A stretch of 34,983 nucleotides of DNA, taken from the NCBI GenBank assembly GCA_020631545.1, contig JAHDHB010000001.1:7590-42572 (forward strand), given 5' to 3'. Under the pieces are notes generated by a model. The model was not told the origin of the DNA. It did not search any database and saw only the letters and a list, made by a program, of their open reading frames with translations. Source of the DNA: Saprospiraceae bacterium (GTDB lineage Bacteria > Bacteroidota > Bacteroidia > Chitinophagales > Saprospiraceae). Position numbers and translations under genes: made by a program. Below are positions 7,038 to 15,850 of this stretch, piece by piece (positions within the stretch are counted from its first letter, which is position 1; every line of letters begins with the position of its first letter).

Positions 7038-9977
7038 CTAATCTATCTCCTTGTCTTCTCTTCTTTTTTTGACTTCCTCAAATTCACTTAAGATTTGGGC
7101 TAGTTCAGACTTCAAATTCAACAATTTAGACGTAGTTTCATTGTTTTTGGAGTCTTTCATTTGAGCTTCCAAGGCCTTTAATTCTCGTTCGGTGTCCTCT
7201 AATTCTTTAGAAATCTGGAATTTTGCAGAGCCACCAGCAAGTTTTGCTCGCTCAAGTCGCAGATAGCCTAGCTTTTCTATCAAAACATCTCTAGAGTCCT
7301 TAATACTCGTGGCCTTCTCAGGATTTTCGTTTTCTTGAGAAACAATAATAAGCTCAATGATGACATTAATCAATTTTTCTAATCGCTTATTAAAAGCCGT
7401 AATTTCAGCTACCGTAGCTTCTGCCTTAGGCGCAATGGGCGATTCCTCCCCCAAATCCTTCTCTATAACCGTAATTCTTTCATCAAGCAAGTCTTCTAAT
7501 TCCTTCTTTTCAACCATTTTTTGGTGTTCCGCTTGGATTACACCAAACTCCTGGCCTAGGAATTCGCCTAATAACAAGTAGGCATCGAATTTTGTAGCGT
7601 CAAAGTTTGTCCACGTTAACGATTCAAAAGGAAATTCTTTAAATTTTGCTTGGTAATCGAACAACTCCTTTGGTGCATTATCCGTCATCATTGTTCTCAA
7701 ATAAAACACATTACTTTCCCTACCATTCTTGTATATAATTTTCCCCATACGAGAACAATCTTCACAAAACAAGCCCGAAGTTTCTTTATGTTCATAGACC
7801 GTCAGTTCCGAAAAATCCATTTCGATTCGCTCAATACCATAGTTTCTAGCGAGTGTCAAGGTCTGTTCTAAGCTATTTTCAGAAGATAAATATTGCTTAA
7901 TATCCGAGAAATCACAGATTACGATATTTTCTACTTGGCGGCGAATCAAGGGAATTAAGCCATAATTATCTCCACTATGGATACCGTCAGAGACATTGAC
8001 ATATCGAGAGCGTTCATCAAATAGACCTAAAAACTCTTTGATGAGATTGCGAAAAGAATGGTTAATGTGCCGTTTGGGTAACCCTTGCTGGTAGTAGATC
8101 GGATTATGGATCCAGCCACCTAAACGCAGGTTGAGGCAAGTAATCAAAAAGGATTGTGCCCAAAAATTGTAAATCCCCATACCAGAATGAACGATAGCCG
8201 CCGAATTGGTGATAGCATCTTGCAATTTGGTTCGACCTGCTTGATAAATATCCGTCTTTGCATAATTAGTGACTTCCGAACCACAATAATACTTTGCAAA
8301 CTCAAAGGGGTACGCTCTTCGTCTTCTACGGTCAGCTTCGATGGATTTGTGTACGTTTACAGCCGAATTGATGATATGATAAGGGCCAGAGAAATTATCG
8401 TCTCCTAAGTCCTGTACTTTCATCATGATATCGTTCCTCAAATTCCCCAGTTGTCCATTTGGCTTCCGTCCCTCCGTTACTAAAAAAGCGGAATAAACCT
8501 TTAGTTTTAGAAGGTTATGCAAATTGCTTCGATTGGCCTGGCTAAAGAAAAACAAGAATATCATCAAAGCCGTAGAAATTAGGAAGCAGTAATAAACGAA
8601 CCAAGTATTTTTTTCTATGAAAAAGATTAACAAGCGCGTCAAGCCCGAAAAGTAAAAACACATTACTAAGATAGCGAGGAAGTTAGAACCCCAAGAATAG
8701 ACACGCCCTTTCGGTGCTTTGGCTGGTGTTCCCAGTCCGATTTTAGATTTGCTGTAGGTCCAATAGACTCCAGCCAAAAACAGGAAAGTGGCTAATGCGA
8801 CAACCGTCACCCCGCCTAACAATAAAAAAACGAGTGTCAAAAGCGGTAGCACAATCATGGCTATCCAAAGGATAATGTTCGACCCTTTAACCCCACTTAT
8901 CGCAGCTTTTAACTCTTCAACGTTTAAAGAACGTAATTTTAGCTGATAATAGATAACAGACATGATATAAGTGCCCACGAGCATCCCCGTAGCTAAGGAT
9001 ATCGGAAACACAAAGACTAGCCAGTAATCAAAAATAGGAAAGACTCCTAGGCCCTGCAACAAATCATAGCCTCTAAACAAGCCGACTACAAAAATGACCG
9101 CATAGATAAAAATACCGCCTATCAGGATATAACGCTTGGCTTTTTTATTAATAAGGCTAGTGTGTAGGTTGTCATTTAGACTATGTCGGAGGTATTCACT
9201 ATGAAAAACGCTAAAGGCAACTCCTTGAACGAAAAGGAAAAGCAAGACTTTCAGACTTTCAGCGTTTACCGAATTTTTTATATTCTGAAAAGCCAAAAGC
9301 AAGTTATCAATATAAACTTGAATCCCAGGAAGAATTCCCCCTACCTTCAATTCCTCCGTATAATAAGAAAGCATGAAGTCATTCACAAATTGCTCGTCGG
9401 ATACTCCACTCAAGAAAGCAATGATGGAAGAAGCTAAAAAGAATAGAATACCGAAAAACACTATAGAGTTGAAGATCCACCCGCCTAACCAAGTGCCAAT
9501 CAAACTGTTGAAGTTGGTTCCTGACACCGTAGAGTCAGAAATAAACCCACGTACTCGCTTCAAGTGCATCATCTGTTCTTCCGCAGTAGGGAGTTCATTA
9601 TTATGATTTTGGCTACCGTCCTGCTTTGGCAAAAAAGGAGAGTTTTCAGCATCAACACCAAATTTGCCGTTCGCCGACTTACTTCCAGTCAACAAAGAGC
9701 TCAAGCAAGAAGTTACAAAACTACCACTAGAGACTGTGCTCATATAATCAAACCGACGAAAAAAACCTTGCTTCATCAAGGCACGGATAAAACCTAAGGA
9801 AACAATAGAACCACGCACGCCTCCACTAGAGAAGCAAATGCCCCATTTTCCTTTGGCTTCTTCTTCCGTTATATTATTGACTTTTCTCCGCTTTTTCAGA
9901 TAGGTTTGCTCAGCAATAATGATATCCGAAAATTTGGAGGTATAATCAGGGTAAATATTTTTGCTATTATCTTCCAT
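7038..9977 (-). CDS. Polytopic patatin-like phospholipase family protein
   Basis: This 979-residue membrane protein has split patatin motifs. The Gly-rich oxyanion loop is SGGVRGS (residues 51-57). The nucleophile motif reads TVSSG, with Ser83 as the likely nucleophile, instead of the usual GxSxG. The catalytic Asp is probably Asp664 in VSDGIHSGDNYGLIPLIRR, matching the DGGhfeNLGlyeLirRR signature of large bacterial patatin-like proteins. Between them lie about eight hydrophobic segments (roughly residues 165-475), so the hydrolase fold appears to be interrupted by a membrane domain. Residues 800-979 are charged and predicted coiled coil. Known relatives are lipid acyl hydrolases; activity is uncertain because the first Gly of the motif is Thr and the Asp motif reads DGI. 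It is a single gene with long gene-free DNA on both sides. Confidence 0.8.
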   Translation of the reverse strand: MEDNSKNIYPDYTSKFSDIIIAEQTYLKKRRKVNNITEEEAKGKWGICFSSGGVRGSIVSLGFIRALMKQGFFRRFDYMSTVSSGSFVTSCLSSLLTGSKSANGKFGVDAENSPFLPKQDGSQNHNNELPTAEEQMMHLKRVRGFISDSTVSGTNFNSLIGTWLGGWIFNSIVFFGILFFLASSIIAFLSGVSDEQFVNDFMLSYYTEELKVGGILPGIQVYIDNLLLAFQNIKNSVNAESLKVLLFLFVQGVAFSVFHSEYLRHSLNDNLHTSLINKKAKRYILIGGIFIYAVIFVVGLFRGYDLLQGLGVFPIFDYWLVFVFPISLATGMLVGTYIMSVIYYQLKLRSLNVEELKAAISGVKGSNIILWIAMIVLPLLTLVFLLLGGVTVVALATFLFLAGVYWTYSKSKIGLGTPAKAPKGRVYSWGSNFLAILVMCFYFSGLTRLLIFFIEKNTWFVYYCFLISTALMIFLFFFSQANRSNLHNLLKLKVYSAFLVTEGRKPNGQLGNLRNDIMMKVQDLGDDNFSGPYHIINSAVNVHKSIEADRRRRRAYPFEFAKYYCGSEVTNYAKTDIYQAGRTKLQDAITNSAAIVHSGMGIYNFWAQSFLITCLNLRLGGWIHNPIYYQQGLPKRHINHSFRNLIKEFLGLFDERSRYVNVSDGIHSGDNYGLIPLIRRQVENIVICDFSDIKQYLSSENSLEQTLTLARNYGIERIEMDFSELTVYEHKETSGLFCEDCSRMGKIIYKNGRESNVFYLRTMMTDNAPKELFDYQAKFKEFPFESLTWTNFDATKFDAYLLLGEFLGQEFGVIQAEHQKMVEKKELEDLLDERITVIEKDLGEESPIAPKAEATVAEITAFNKRLEKLINVIIELIIVSQENENPEKATSIKDSRDVLIEKLGYLRLERAKLAGGSAKFQISKELEDTERELKALEAQMKDSKNNETTSKLLNLKSELAQILSEFEEVKKRREDKEID

Positions 9978-11314
9978 TCACATTTTGAGTGCTTGTTAAT
10001 CCTGTACCAGTTGAATGTTAAGGGCATTCTACTTTCTGCAATTTGAATTAACTATTTTTTAATTATTTGGGAGAGTATAAAGTTGGGCATACAACGGCCA
10101 AGCCGCGAATATAAGTGATCATTGTAAAAAGGAATGATTAACCTCTGACGATTTCATCAATCATAAATCGTATTTTTTCATTAATTTCTACTTATCGGAG
10201 TAAACTCATTCATTCTTTTAAAGTAAAAAATACTTGTATCAGGTCGTCAAAAAGAAGCTATAACATTCAGTATTTCGTTCAACTTCGCCGAAAAGTCCTT
10301 CGTCTTTTTCTAGCACTAGAAGAACAACTACTGAGAGACTCCTTCAAAAATCCGTAAATATAAACGATAGTAATAATAAAAATCCACCTTTGGACAATTT
10401 ATTTGCAAATTAATTATTCTTTAACACTACTAAATAGTGCTTGGCAAAAAAGGTAGGTATTAAGTATTTCAAGAAATGTACAAAAAAGAATTGACAATCG
10501 GCCAAATGGATATTAAACAATACCCAATGCAATATTTTTATATAAAACAGTCAACACCATTTTCTTTGGGGAAGCTTTCAAGTTACATTTATTTTAATCT
10601 CATTAAAATTCGGCTTAAATTTTCTCTAATGCGGCAAAGCCACTACGGTAGTAGGAAGCAGTAGGATATTCCTCCTTTCAGTGTTTGATGTTTACGCTCT
10701 TTATTCTTATCTCTTATACGAATAAATCGACACTAGTGTTGCTGTATTCCCCTATTTTTATATGACAATTATTTACTCCCTGATGTTTATCGGAAGAACT
10801 TAAGCGATCCAATAAAAACAACCTACTACTAAGGGACTGTAAAGAAATAAAGTTTGCAGCCCCAAGGTAAGAAAATGTTACGAACCCTTCAACTACATTC
10901 AATTTTTGCCCTCCTTTCTCCTCTCCATTTGTTATCTTTACAAGGATGCTATGAATTTTCGACGCTGTCGCTTGAAAAGACACCTTGACAAGGGACATAG
11001 AACAAAAGATAATCCTCAATTATTCTTGAGCTTTATTTTTGCCAAAGAATGTATTTTAAAAAGTCTCACAATGTGAGCAAGCTAAACGGTTTCAACACTT
11101 TCGCTTGATTTTTCGTTGAAGTTATTCAGAATTCTAAGCAGCTTCAGTGCTAACAAGCGTATTTTCCTATTACGAACTATGCTCGTTATGCTGTAACGAA
11201 TTCTAGTGAACAACGCTACGTTTCCCTTCGAAAAGGGAAAGCTTTCTTATAGAAGACATGGCCGCCAACCTACCTTCTGTACCCATTAAGAACCAAACAC
11301 TTATCCCTGTACAT
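9978..11314. other. 1.3-kb gene-free interval
   Basis: No gene is supported. Open frames at 10476-10664 (plus) and 10714-11019 (minus) lack homology signals, and the second is made partly of a dispersed non-coding repeat. The interval holds that repeat (10956-11018), a hairpin CGTTA-(5 nt)-TAACG near 11185-11199, and an 8-bp hairpin (TTTCCCTT/AAGGGAAA) near 11220-11240 in the leader of the metallopeptidase gene. Confidence 0.5.
10956..11018. repeat. Dispersed 63-nt intergenic repeat, copy 1
   Basis: The first 36 bases (from TTTTCGACGCTGTCGC) are identical to 32112-32147, and the remaining 27 differ at only a few positions. Weaker similarity continues about 60 bases further to a TCACAATGTGAGC-like motif. 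CGAC-GCT-GTCG inside TTTTC...GAAAA can fold as a hairpin. Both copies lie in the same orientation upstream of a plus-strand gene. Confidence 0.75.
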
Positions 11315-14176
11315 ATGAAAAAATATCTACTTTCTATAATCTTCCTTTTTACAAGCCTTCTTGGGTATAACCAAACCGTTGATGCGGACTTAATCGAACA
11401 ATTCAGTAATGAAACTGGAGCAAAAATAACGATCCATAGAGCTACTGGAGCGCCTAGTTTCATTCAATTTTCCCAAAAGAGCCCCTTAAAACTTAAAGGG
11501 ACAACTCTAGAAGAAAAAGCCAAACATTTTATGGTTGTTTACAACGGCCTATTTGGGTTTCGCAAAAACATTGATGAATTGAGTTTGACCGATGAAATCA
11601 CCGATGAATATGGGATGAATCACATCACCTTACACCAACATTATCAAGGAGTTCCTATATATGATGGCCTTCTGCGCTTTCATTTCAATCAAGTGGATGA
11701 ATTAACTGCCGTAAATGGTGTTTTTATACCCAATATCAACTTAAATACAACGCCAAATCTTACACCAGCAGAAGCTCAAGCTAGCGCTATTTCTCATGTT
11801 TATACTCAAACTAACACGGGGAACATAGGAGCTCTGAACGCTGCTAACAACACATTGCATGTTTTTCGACACGGCTTAGTGCAAGGTATAAAAGCACATA
11901 ATTATTTAGCATACGAGGTAGAAGTGGTAGGAAATGGCGTTCGAGAGTTTGTATTTATTGATACACAAAAAGGTAAAATCATTGAGCAATTCACGGGAAC
12001 CTTTGATTTATTGGACAGACAGCTTTACGAAACGAGTAATAACCCCGGCAATTTAATTTGGTCCGAAGGGGACAATTTCCCAGGTTCACTAGATGAATGG
12101 GAACAAAATGAAATTGAGGCGGCTGGACACATGTATTATCTATTTACTCATACCTTTGGGTATGTTTCTTACGATAATGCAGACGCTCCAATGGTTACGG
12201 TTCATGAAGATCCGACTATTTTTTGCCCGAATGCAACGTGGAACGGCACCTCAGCGAATTATTGCTTTGGTACAGCCTCTGACGATGTTGTCGCTCACGA
12301 GTGGGGGCATGCTTACACGGAAAACACCAGCAACTTAGTGTATCAATGGCAGCCAGGCGCACTTAATGAGTCTTATTCCGACATCTGGGGCGAAGTCGTG
12401 GATTTATATAATGGGTATGATGATGCTGGAGAAAATCCATCTCCTCGCACAAACTGTATTAATAGCCAGCGGTGGAAAGTAGGAGAAGGCGCCACAAGTT
12501 TCCCTGGCCCTATCCGAGATATGTGGAATCCGAATTGTGAAGGGGATCCTGGAAAGGTTTCAGATGCAAACTACCATTGTGGAACGAATGATTTCGGAGG
12601 AGTTCACTCGAATTCTGGAGTACCTAATCATGCTTTTGCTTTGATGGTGGATGGCGGAACGTATAATGGGCAAACCATTGCTGCACTAGGTATGACAAAG
12701 GCTGCACACATCCACTGGCGTGCTCAACGGTTTTACTTGACGTCTACTAGTGATTTTAGTGTAAATGCTGCCGCGCTGGAAACGGCATGTGCTGATTTGG
12801 TGGGCATGAACTTAGAAGGATTGACCATGACCAATACGCCTGTTGGGCCTTCTGGAGAGGTGATTACTACGGCTGATTGTGTAGAGGTTACTAAAGCTAT
12901 TTTAGCGGTAGAAATGGCCGATGCGCCTAGTTGTGGTTTTACGCCGTTATTGAGCAAGCCTGCACCGAGTCTTTGTGCTGCTGGAGAAGCGCCTAATGTT
13001 TTATATATCGAAGATTTTGAGGCGGGTATCGGCAGTTGGCTTGTGACTCAAGAACCTTCCAATCCTGCTACATGGGATCCTCGTGAATGGGTTTGGGAAA
13101 CTTCCTTGCCTAGCTCTAGGGCTGGTGCTGGTCTTTTTGGCCCAGATCCCATTCCTCTAGGCGACTGTGCCACGGATTTGGATAATGGAATTATTCGCTT
13201 AGAAAGCCCTACCATCACGATTCCTCCTACAGAGACAGGACCTTTTTACTTGTCTTTTTATCATTATGTGGCAACAGAAGCTTCTTGGGATGGTGGCAAT
13301 GTTAAATACAGTCGAAATGGTAGTACTTGGCAGTTAATTCCTGGTTCTTCCTTCGTTTTTAACGGCTATAATGGAACCTTAAATACAGCAGGCCAAGGCA
13401 ACGACAACCCGCTCGCAGGGCAGGTTTCTTTTAATGGCTCCGATGGTGGTTCGGTCACAGGTAGTTGGGGCGAAAGCCAAATTAATCTAAACACACTAAA
13501 CGCTGTTCCTGGAGATAACTTCCAATTCCGCTTTGAATTGGGTACGGATGGTTGTAATGGGCTAGATGGCTGGTATTTGGATGATATTTCACTCTTTAAT
13601 TGTGCAGCGACTTTACCTATTGAGCTCATCGATTTCACCGCTAGGGCTAAAGATGATAACGCCCTCCTTGAATGGGCTACCGCAATGGAAATCAACAACC
13701 GTGGATTCGAAATCCAGCGTAGTCCTGATGAAAACCGATGGGAATCGCTAGGTTTTGTCGAAGGAGCAGGTAATTCGAACGACCTAATTAACTATACTTT
13801 CATCGACGAAGCTCCTAAATATGGCGATAACTACTACCGTCTCAAACAATTAGACTTGGATGGTCAATACAGTTATAGTGAAGTGGAAGTGGTGAAATTT
13901 ACAAGGGGAATTGGGGAAGGTATCCTTGTTTATCCATTACCTTTTGAGGATGGTTTTTCTATCCTTATCCCCGGGCTTTATGGTGCGGATGAAGAAGTGG
14001 TCGAAATAGAGCTTTTTGATGTTTCTGGCAAGCGTCTCTTTCAATATTCTACGACCGCAGCAGAGAACGTCCCTGTAGAACTTACGGGCTTAACGTCTTT
14101 CGCTGTTGGGGTTTATTATGTACGCGTAAAAACGAAGGATCGGATGTTTGTGGAACGTTGTGTGAAAGTGGAGTAG
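11315..14176 (+). CDS. M4 (thermolysin-type) surface metallopeptidase, T9SS-sorted
   Basis: The 953-residue protein starts at MKKYLLS, where a normal signal peptide begins; the in-frame upstream start at 11258 would bury it. The order is: signal peptide (1-20), FTP/PepSY-like propeptide (about 30-190), M4 catalytic domain (about 280-550), a MAM/jelly-roll-like domain (585-765), an Fn3-like cassette from LPIELIDF (767-862) and a T9SS sorting domain (872-953). All M4 residues are present: HEWGH at 328-332, zinc ligand Glu352 exactly 20 residues after the second His, Asp356, and the transition-state His431 in GGVHSNSG. It should be an active zinc endopeptidase, exported by T9SS and activated by propeptide removal. 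It is monocistronic, with a strong terminator downstream. Confidence 0.95.
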   Translation: MKKYLLSIIFLFTSLLGYNQTVDADLIEQFSNETGAKITIHRATGAPSFIQFSQKSPLKLKGTTLEEKAKHFMVVYNGLFGFRKNIDELSLTDEITDEYGMNHITLHQHYQGVPIYDGLLRFHFNQVDELTAVNGVFIPNINLNTTPNLTPAEAQASAISHVYTQTNTGNIGALNAANNTLHVFRHGLVQGIKAHNYLAYEVEVVGNGVREFVFIDTQKGKIIEQFTGTFDLLDRQLYETSNNPGNLIWSEGDNFPGSLDEWEQNEIEAAGHMYYLFTHTFGYVSYDNADAPMVTVHEDPTIFCPNATWNGTSANYCFGTASDDVVAHEWGHAYTENTSNLVYQWQPGALNESYSDIWGEVVDLYNGYDDAGENPSPRTNCINSQRWKVGEGATSFPGPIRDMWNPNCEGDPGKVSDANYHCGTNDFGGVHSNSGVPNHAFALMVDGGTYNGQTIAALGMTKAAHIHWRAQRFYLTSTSDFSVNAAALETACADLVGMNLEGLTMTNTPVGPSGEVITTADCVEVTKAILAVEMADAPSCGFTPLLSKPAPSLCAAGEAPNVLYIEDFEAGIGSWLVTQEPSNPATWDPREWVWETSLPSSRAGAGLFGPDPIPLGDCATDLDNGIIRLESPTITIPPTETGPFYLSFYHYVATEASWDGGNVKYSRNGSTWQLIPGSSFVFNGYNGTLNTAGQGNDNPLAGQVSFNGSDGGSVTGSWGESQINLNTLNAVPGDNFQFRFELGTDGCNGLDGWYLDDISLFNCAATLPIELIDFTARAKDDNALLEWATAMEINNRGFEIQRSPDENRWESLGFVEGAGNSNDLINYTFIDEAPKYGDNYYRLKQLDLDGQYSYSEVEVVKFTRGIGEGILVYPLPFEDGFSILIPGLYGADEEVVEIELFDVSGKRLFQYSTTAAENVPVELTGLTSFAVGVYYVRVKTKDRMFVERCVKVE

Positions 14177-14185
14177 TAAATGTTC

Positions 14186-14204
14186 AAGTGCTAGAAAAGC
14201 ACTT
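14186..14204. other. Hairpin just after the metallopeptidase gene
   Basis: AAGTGCT-(5 nt)-AGCACTT, a perfect 7-bp stem starting about 10 bases after the stop codon. It is the first of three consecutive inverted repeats between two convergent genes. Confidence 0.45.
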
Positions 14205-14212
14205 ACAAACGA

Positions 14213-14258
14213 CGTTTTTCTGTAACCCCTGAATTAATTCAGGGGCTACAGAAAAACG
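14213..14258. terminator. Very long bidirectional terminator hairpin
   Basis: A 21-bp stem with a single mismatch (CGTTTTTCTGTA, mismatch, CCCCTGAA and its complement) closes a TTAA loop. It separates the convergent genes 11315-14176 (plus) and 14358-15533 (minus). The outer stem supplies A/T runs on both sides, so it probably serves both. Confidence 0.8.
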
Positions 14259-14268
14259 CATAAAACCT

Positions 14269-14288
14269 TGGTTATCTTAAGATAACCA
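14269..14288. other. Perfect 20-bp palindrome
   Basis: TGGTTATCTTAAGATAACCA reads the same on both strands with no loop. It lies between the long terminator and the end of the VWA gene. It may be a protein-binding site or part of the convergent-gene boundary. Confidence 0.4.
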
Positions 14289-14357
14289 GTTCTTCTTCCA
14301 AGAATGAAGCACTAGTTACCCCGTCAATATCTCACGGAGAATACTTGAAGATGCTAC

Positions 14358-15533
14358 TTACTCGTACTTGAAATTCTTTGATTTTGCTTGTTCTCTAACG
14401 GCTTTGATGAGGACATTATCCAGTGTTTGCTTTTCTGCATTGTTTTTTTGTTCTTTGGCAATGAACTCCTTTCTCTTGGTGTTCAGGGTATTGATTTCTG
14501 CTTGGATTTTCTCTCGCTCTTCCTTCTTTTCGACTAGATATTCTTTACGCTCCTCCTTATCCATTTTCTGCATTTCTTCTGGAAGTGCTTCTTCTTCTAC
14601 TTCCTCTAAAAACTCTTCATCACTAGAAGCTGCATCAATCAGATCCCATTCTTCATTTTTGTATTGTGCAGAAGATTTGGAAACCGCCCGTTCCACAGAA
14701 TTAGCTGCACTGAAAGAAGAGGCGTTGGCGTCTTGGACTTCCTGCCGAGCTTTTCGTTTTTTACCTTCTGCGCCATAACTGATGTACGTGGAATTTAAGG
14801 ATTGATTGAGTTCCAATATTTTATCATCATAAGGCGTAGGAATATGAACGACTTCATCGTCTTGATTGATATTCATGTATTTGCCATCAGCACAATCCGC
14901 ACCATCTTTCCAGTGCGTTTCAACTCCTTCTTCGTAAGCACCACAATGGATGGTATTTATCATAATGCCTTTAGTTATCGCTTCTTTACAAGCCGTTTTA
15001 TAGTTATAAGGTCCTTGGTCATAAGGCTCATTACCAGCAATAATGATGAGTTTTAAGTCATTATTATTCGTCGTCCATGCCAAGTCTTTAGCAGCATCAT
15101 GGACAACTTGTCCACAGTATTCATCACCTCCATTGGTGCTTAATTCAAATAACTTTTCAGAAACTAAGTCTAAATCTGCACTAAGCGGAACAATCTGACG
15201 CACATAGCCTTGTTCTACTGAAAGCGTAGAGTTGCCGTATTCATAAAGCGCTATTTCGATAGTTGGAATTTTTCCATCTTGCTTGGTGGTAGCCAAATCA
15301 TTGACCATTTTCCACAGTTGTGATTTTGCTTGGTTGATGAGGCCATCCATGCTATTACTCGTATCTAATAATAAGGCTGCTTGAATACGAGGTTTTTTAT
15401 CGTCTGAAGAAGTACGGCTGGTAAGTTCTACCGCTTCTTTAGTCAAAGAATTACTAGTACCTGACTGAGTCGCACAGCTAAAGATAAAAACGAATAAGGT
15501 CAGTAAGGATAGATTTATGGTTTGTCGGTTCAT
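14358..15533 (-). CDS. VWA-domain lipoprotein
   Basis: This 391-residue protein has a hydrophobic lipoprotein-like leader ending in FSC (Cys20). Residues 50-255 form a von Willebrand A domain: the metal-binding MIDAS motif DTSNS (Asp57, Ser59, Ser61) follows a hydrophobic strand, TNGGDEYCG carries the likely MIDAS Thr/Asp, and LIIIAGNEPYDQG matches the late VWA strand. Residues 300-391 are highly charged (EEFLEEVEEEALPEE, KKEEREK) and predicted coiled coil. VWA domains bind proteins through a metal ion, so this is probably a membrane-anchored scaffold; the partner is unknown. No AAA or Bat-type genes lie nearby. A perfect inverted repeat sits in its upstream region. Confidence 0.85.
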   Translation of the reverse strand: MNRQTINLSLLTLFVFIFSCATQSGTSNSLTKEAVELTSRTSSDDKKPRIQAALLLDTSNSMDGLINQAKSQLWKMVNDLATTKQDGKIPTIEIALYEYGNSTLSVEQGYVRQIVPLSADLDLVSEKLFELSTNGGDEYCGQVVHDAAKDLAWTTNNNDLKLIIIAGNEPYDQGPYNYKTACKEAITKGIMINTIHCGAYEEGVETHWKDGADCADGKYMNINQDDEVVHIPTPYDDKILELNQSLNSTYISYGAEGKKRKARQEVQDANASSFSAANSVERAVSKSSAQYKNEEWDLIDAASSDEEFLEEVEEEALPEEMQKMDKEERKEYLVEKKEEREKIQAEINTLNTKRKEFIAKEQKNNAEKQTLDNVLIKAVREQAKSKNFKYE

Positions 15534-15553
15534 AATTAGGGAATAGGCTATTG

Positions 15554-15578
15554 AAAGAACAAAAATGCGCTGTTCTTT
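15554..15578. promoter_or_regulatory. Inverted repeat upstream of the VWA gene
   Basis: AAAGAACA-(9 nt)-TGTTCTTT is a perfect 8-bp inverted repeat 20-45 bases upstream of the ATG at 15533. Its position suits an operator or a leader RNA hairpin. Confidence 0.4.
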
Positions 15579-15771
15579 GGATGATTTATGAATAATGCAG
15601 GTTAAAAAGTTACGAAAAATGAAAGAGCATACGCTTATCAGGCATGAATTCTTTCCTTTATTTAATTAGATGCTATGATTTTCTTTTTTGGTGGATAGTG
15701 TCATGTTTTTTTTATTCAAAAAATGAATCAAGGATAGACTTTTCCTATTTCCTCCCCTAGGAATAAGACCT

Positions 15772-15803
15772 AAAAAAAGCCGCCCTAAAACTAGGACGGC
15801 TTC
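15772..15803 (-). terminator. Terminator of the 717-residue T9SS protein gene
   Basis: On the minus strand AGCCGTCCTA pairs with TAGGGCGGCT (one G-T pair) around a 4-nt loop, followed by seven T residues, about 50 bases after the stop codon. Confidence 0.8.
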
Positions 15804-15850
15804 TGGGACAACAGTAAAAACATTCTTATCAAAAACAGGAATGCTCTTAC

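Larger units (their letters stand above)
15534..15850. other. Gene-free gap between two minus-strand genes
   Basis: The right half holds the terminator of the 717-residue protein gene (15772-15803) and a TTCCTA/TAGGAA repeat near 15742-15763. The left end holds the inverted repeat upstream of the VWA gene. No coding region is seen. Confidence 0.5.

Noticed and set aside
10476-10664. Plus-strand open frame of 62 codons in the gene-free interval
   Set aside because: No signal peptide, domain or neighbouring gene supports it; an open frame of this length is expected by chance in AT-rich DNA.
10714-11019. Minus-strand open frame of 101 codons
   Set aside because: Its first part is made of the dispersed non-coding repeat, which occurs elsewhere without this frame. 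It has no recognisable domain and a composition unlike real proteins of the window.
11258-11314. Longer start for the M4 metallopeptidase
   Set aside because: It would place 19 polar residues before an otherwise typical MKKYLLS signal peptide.
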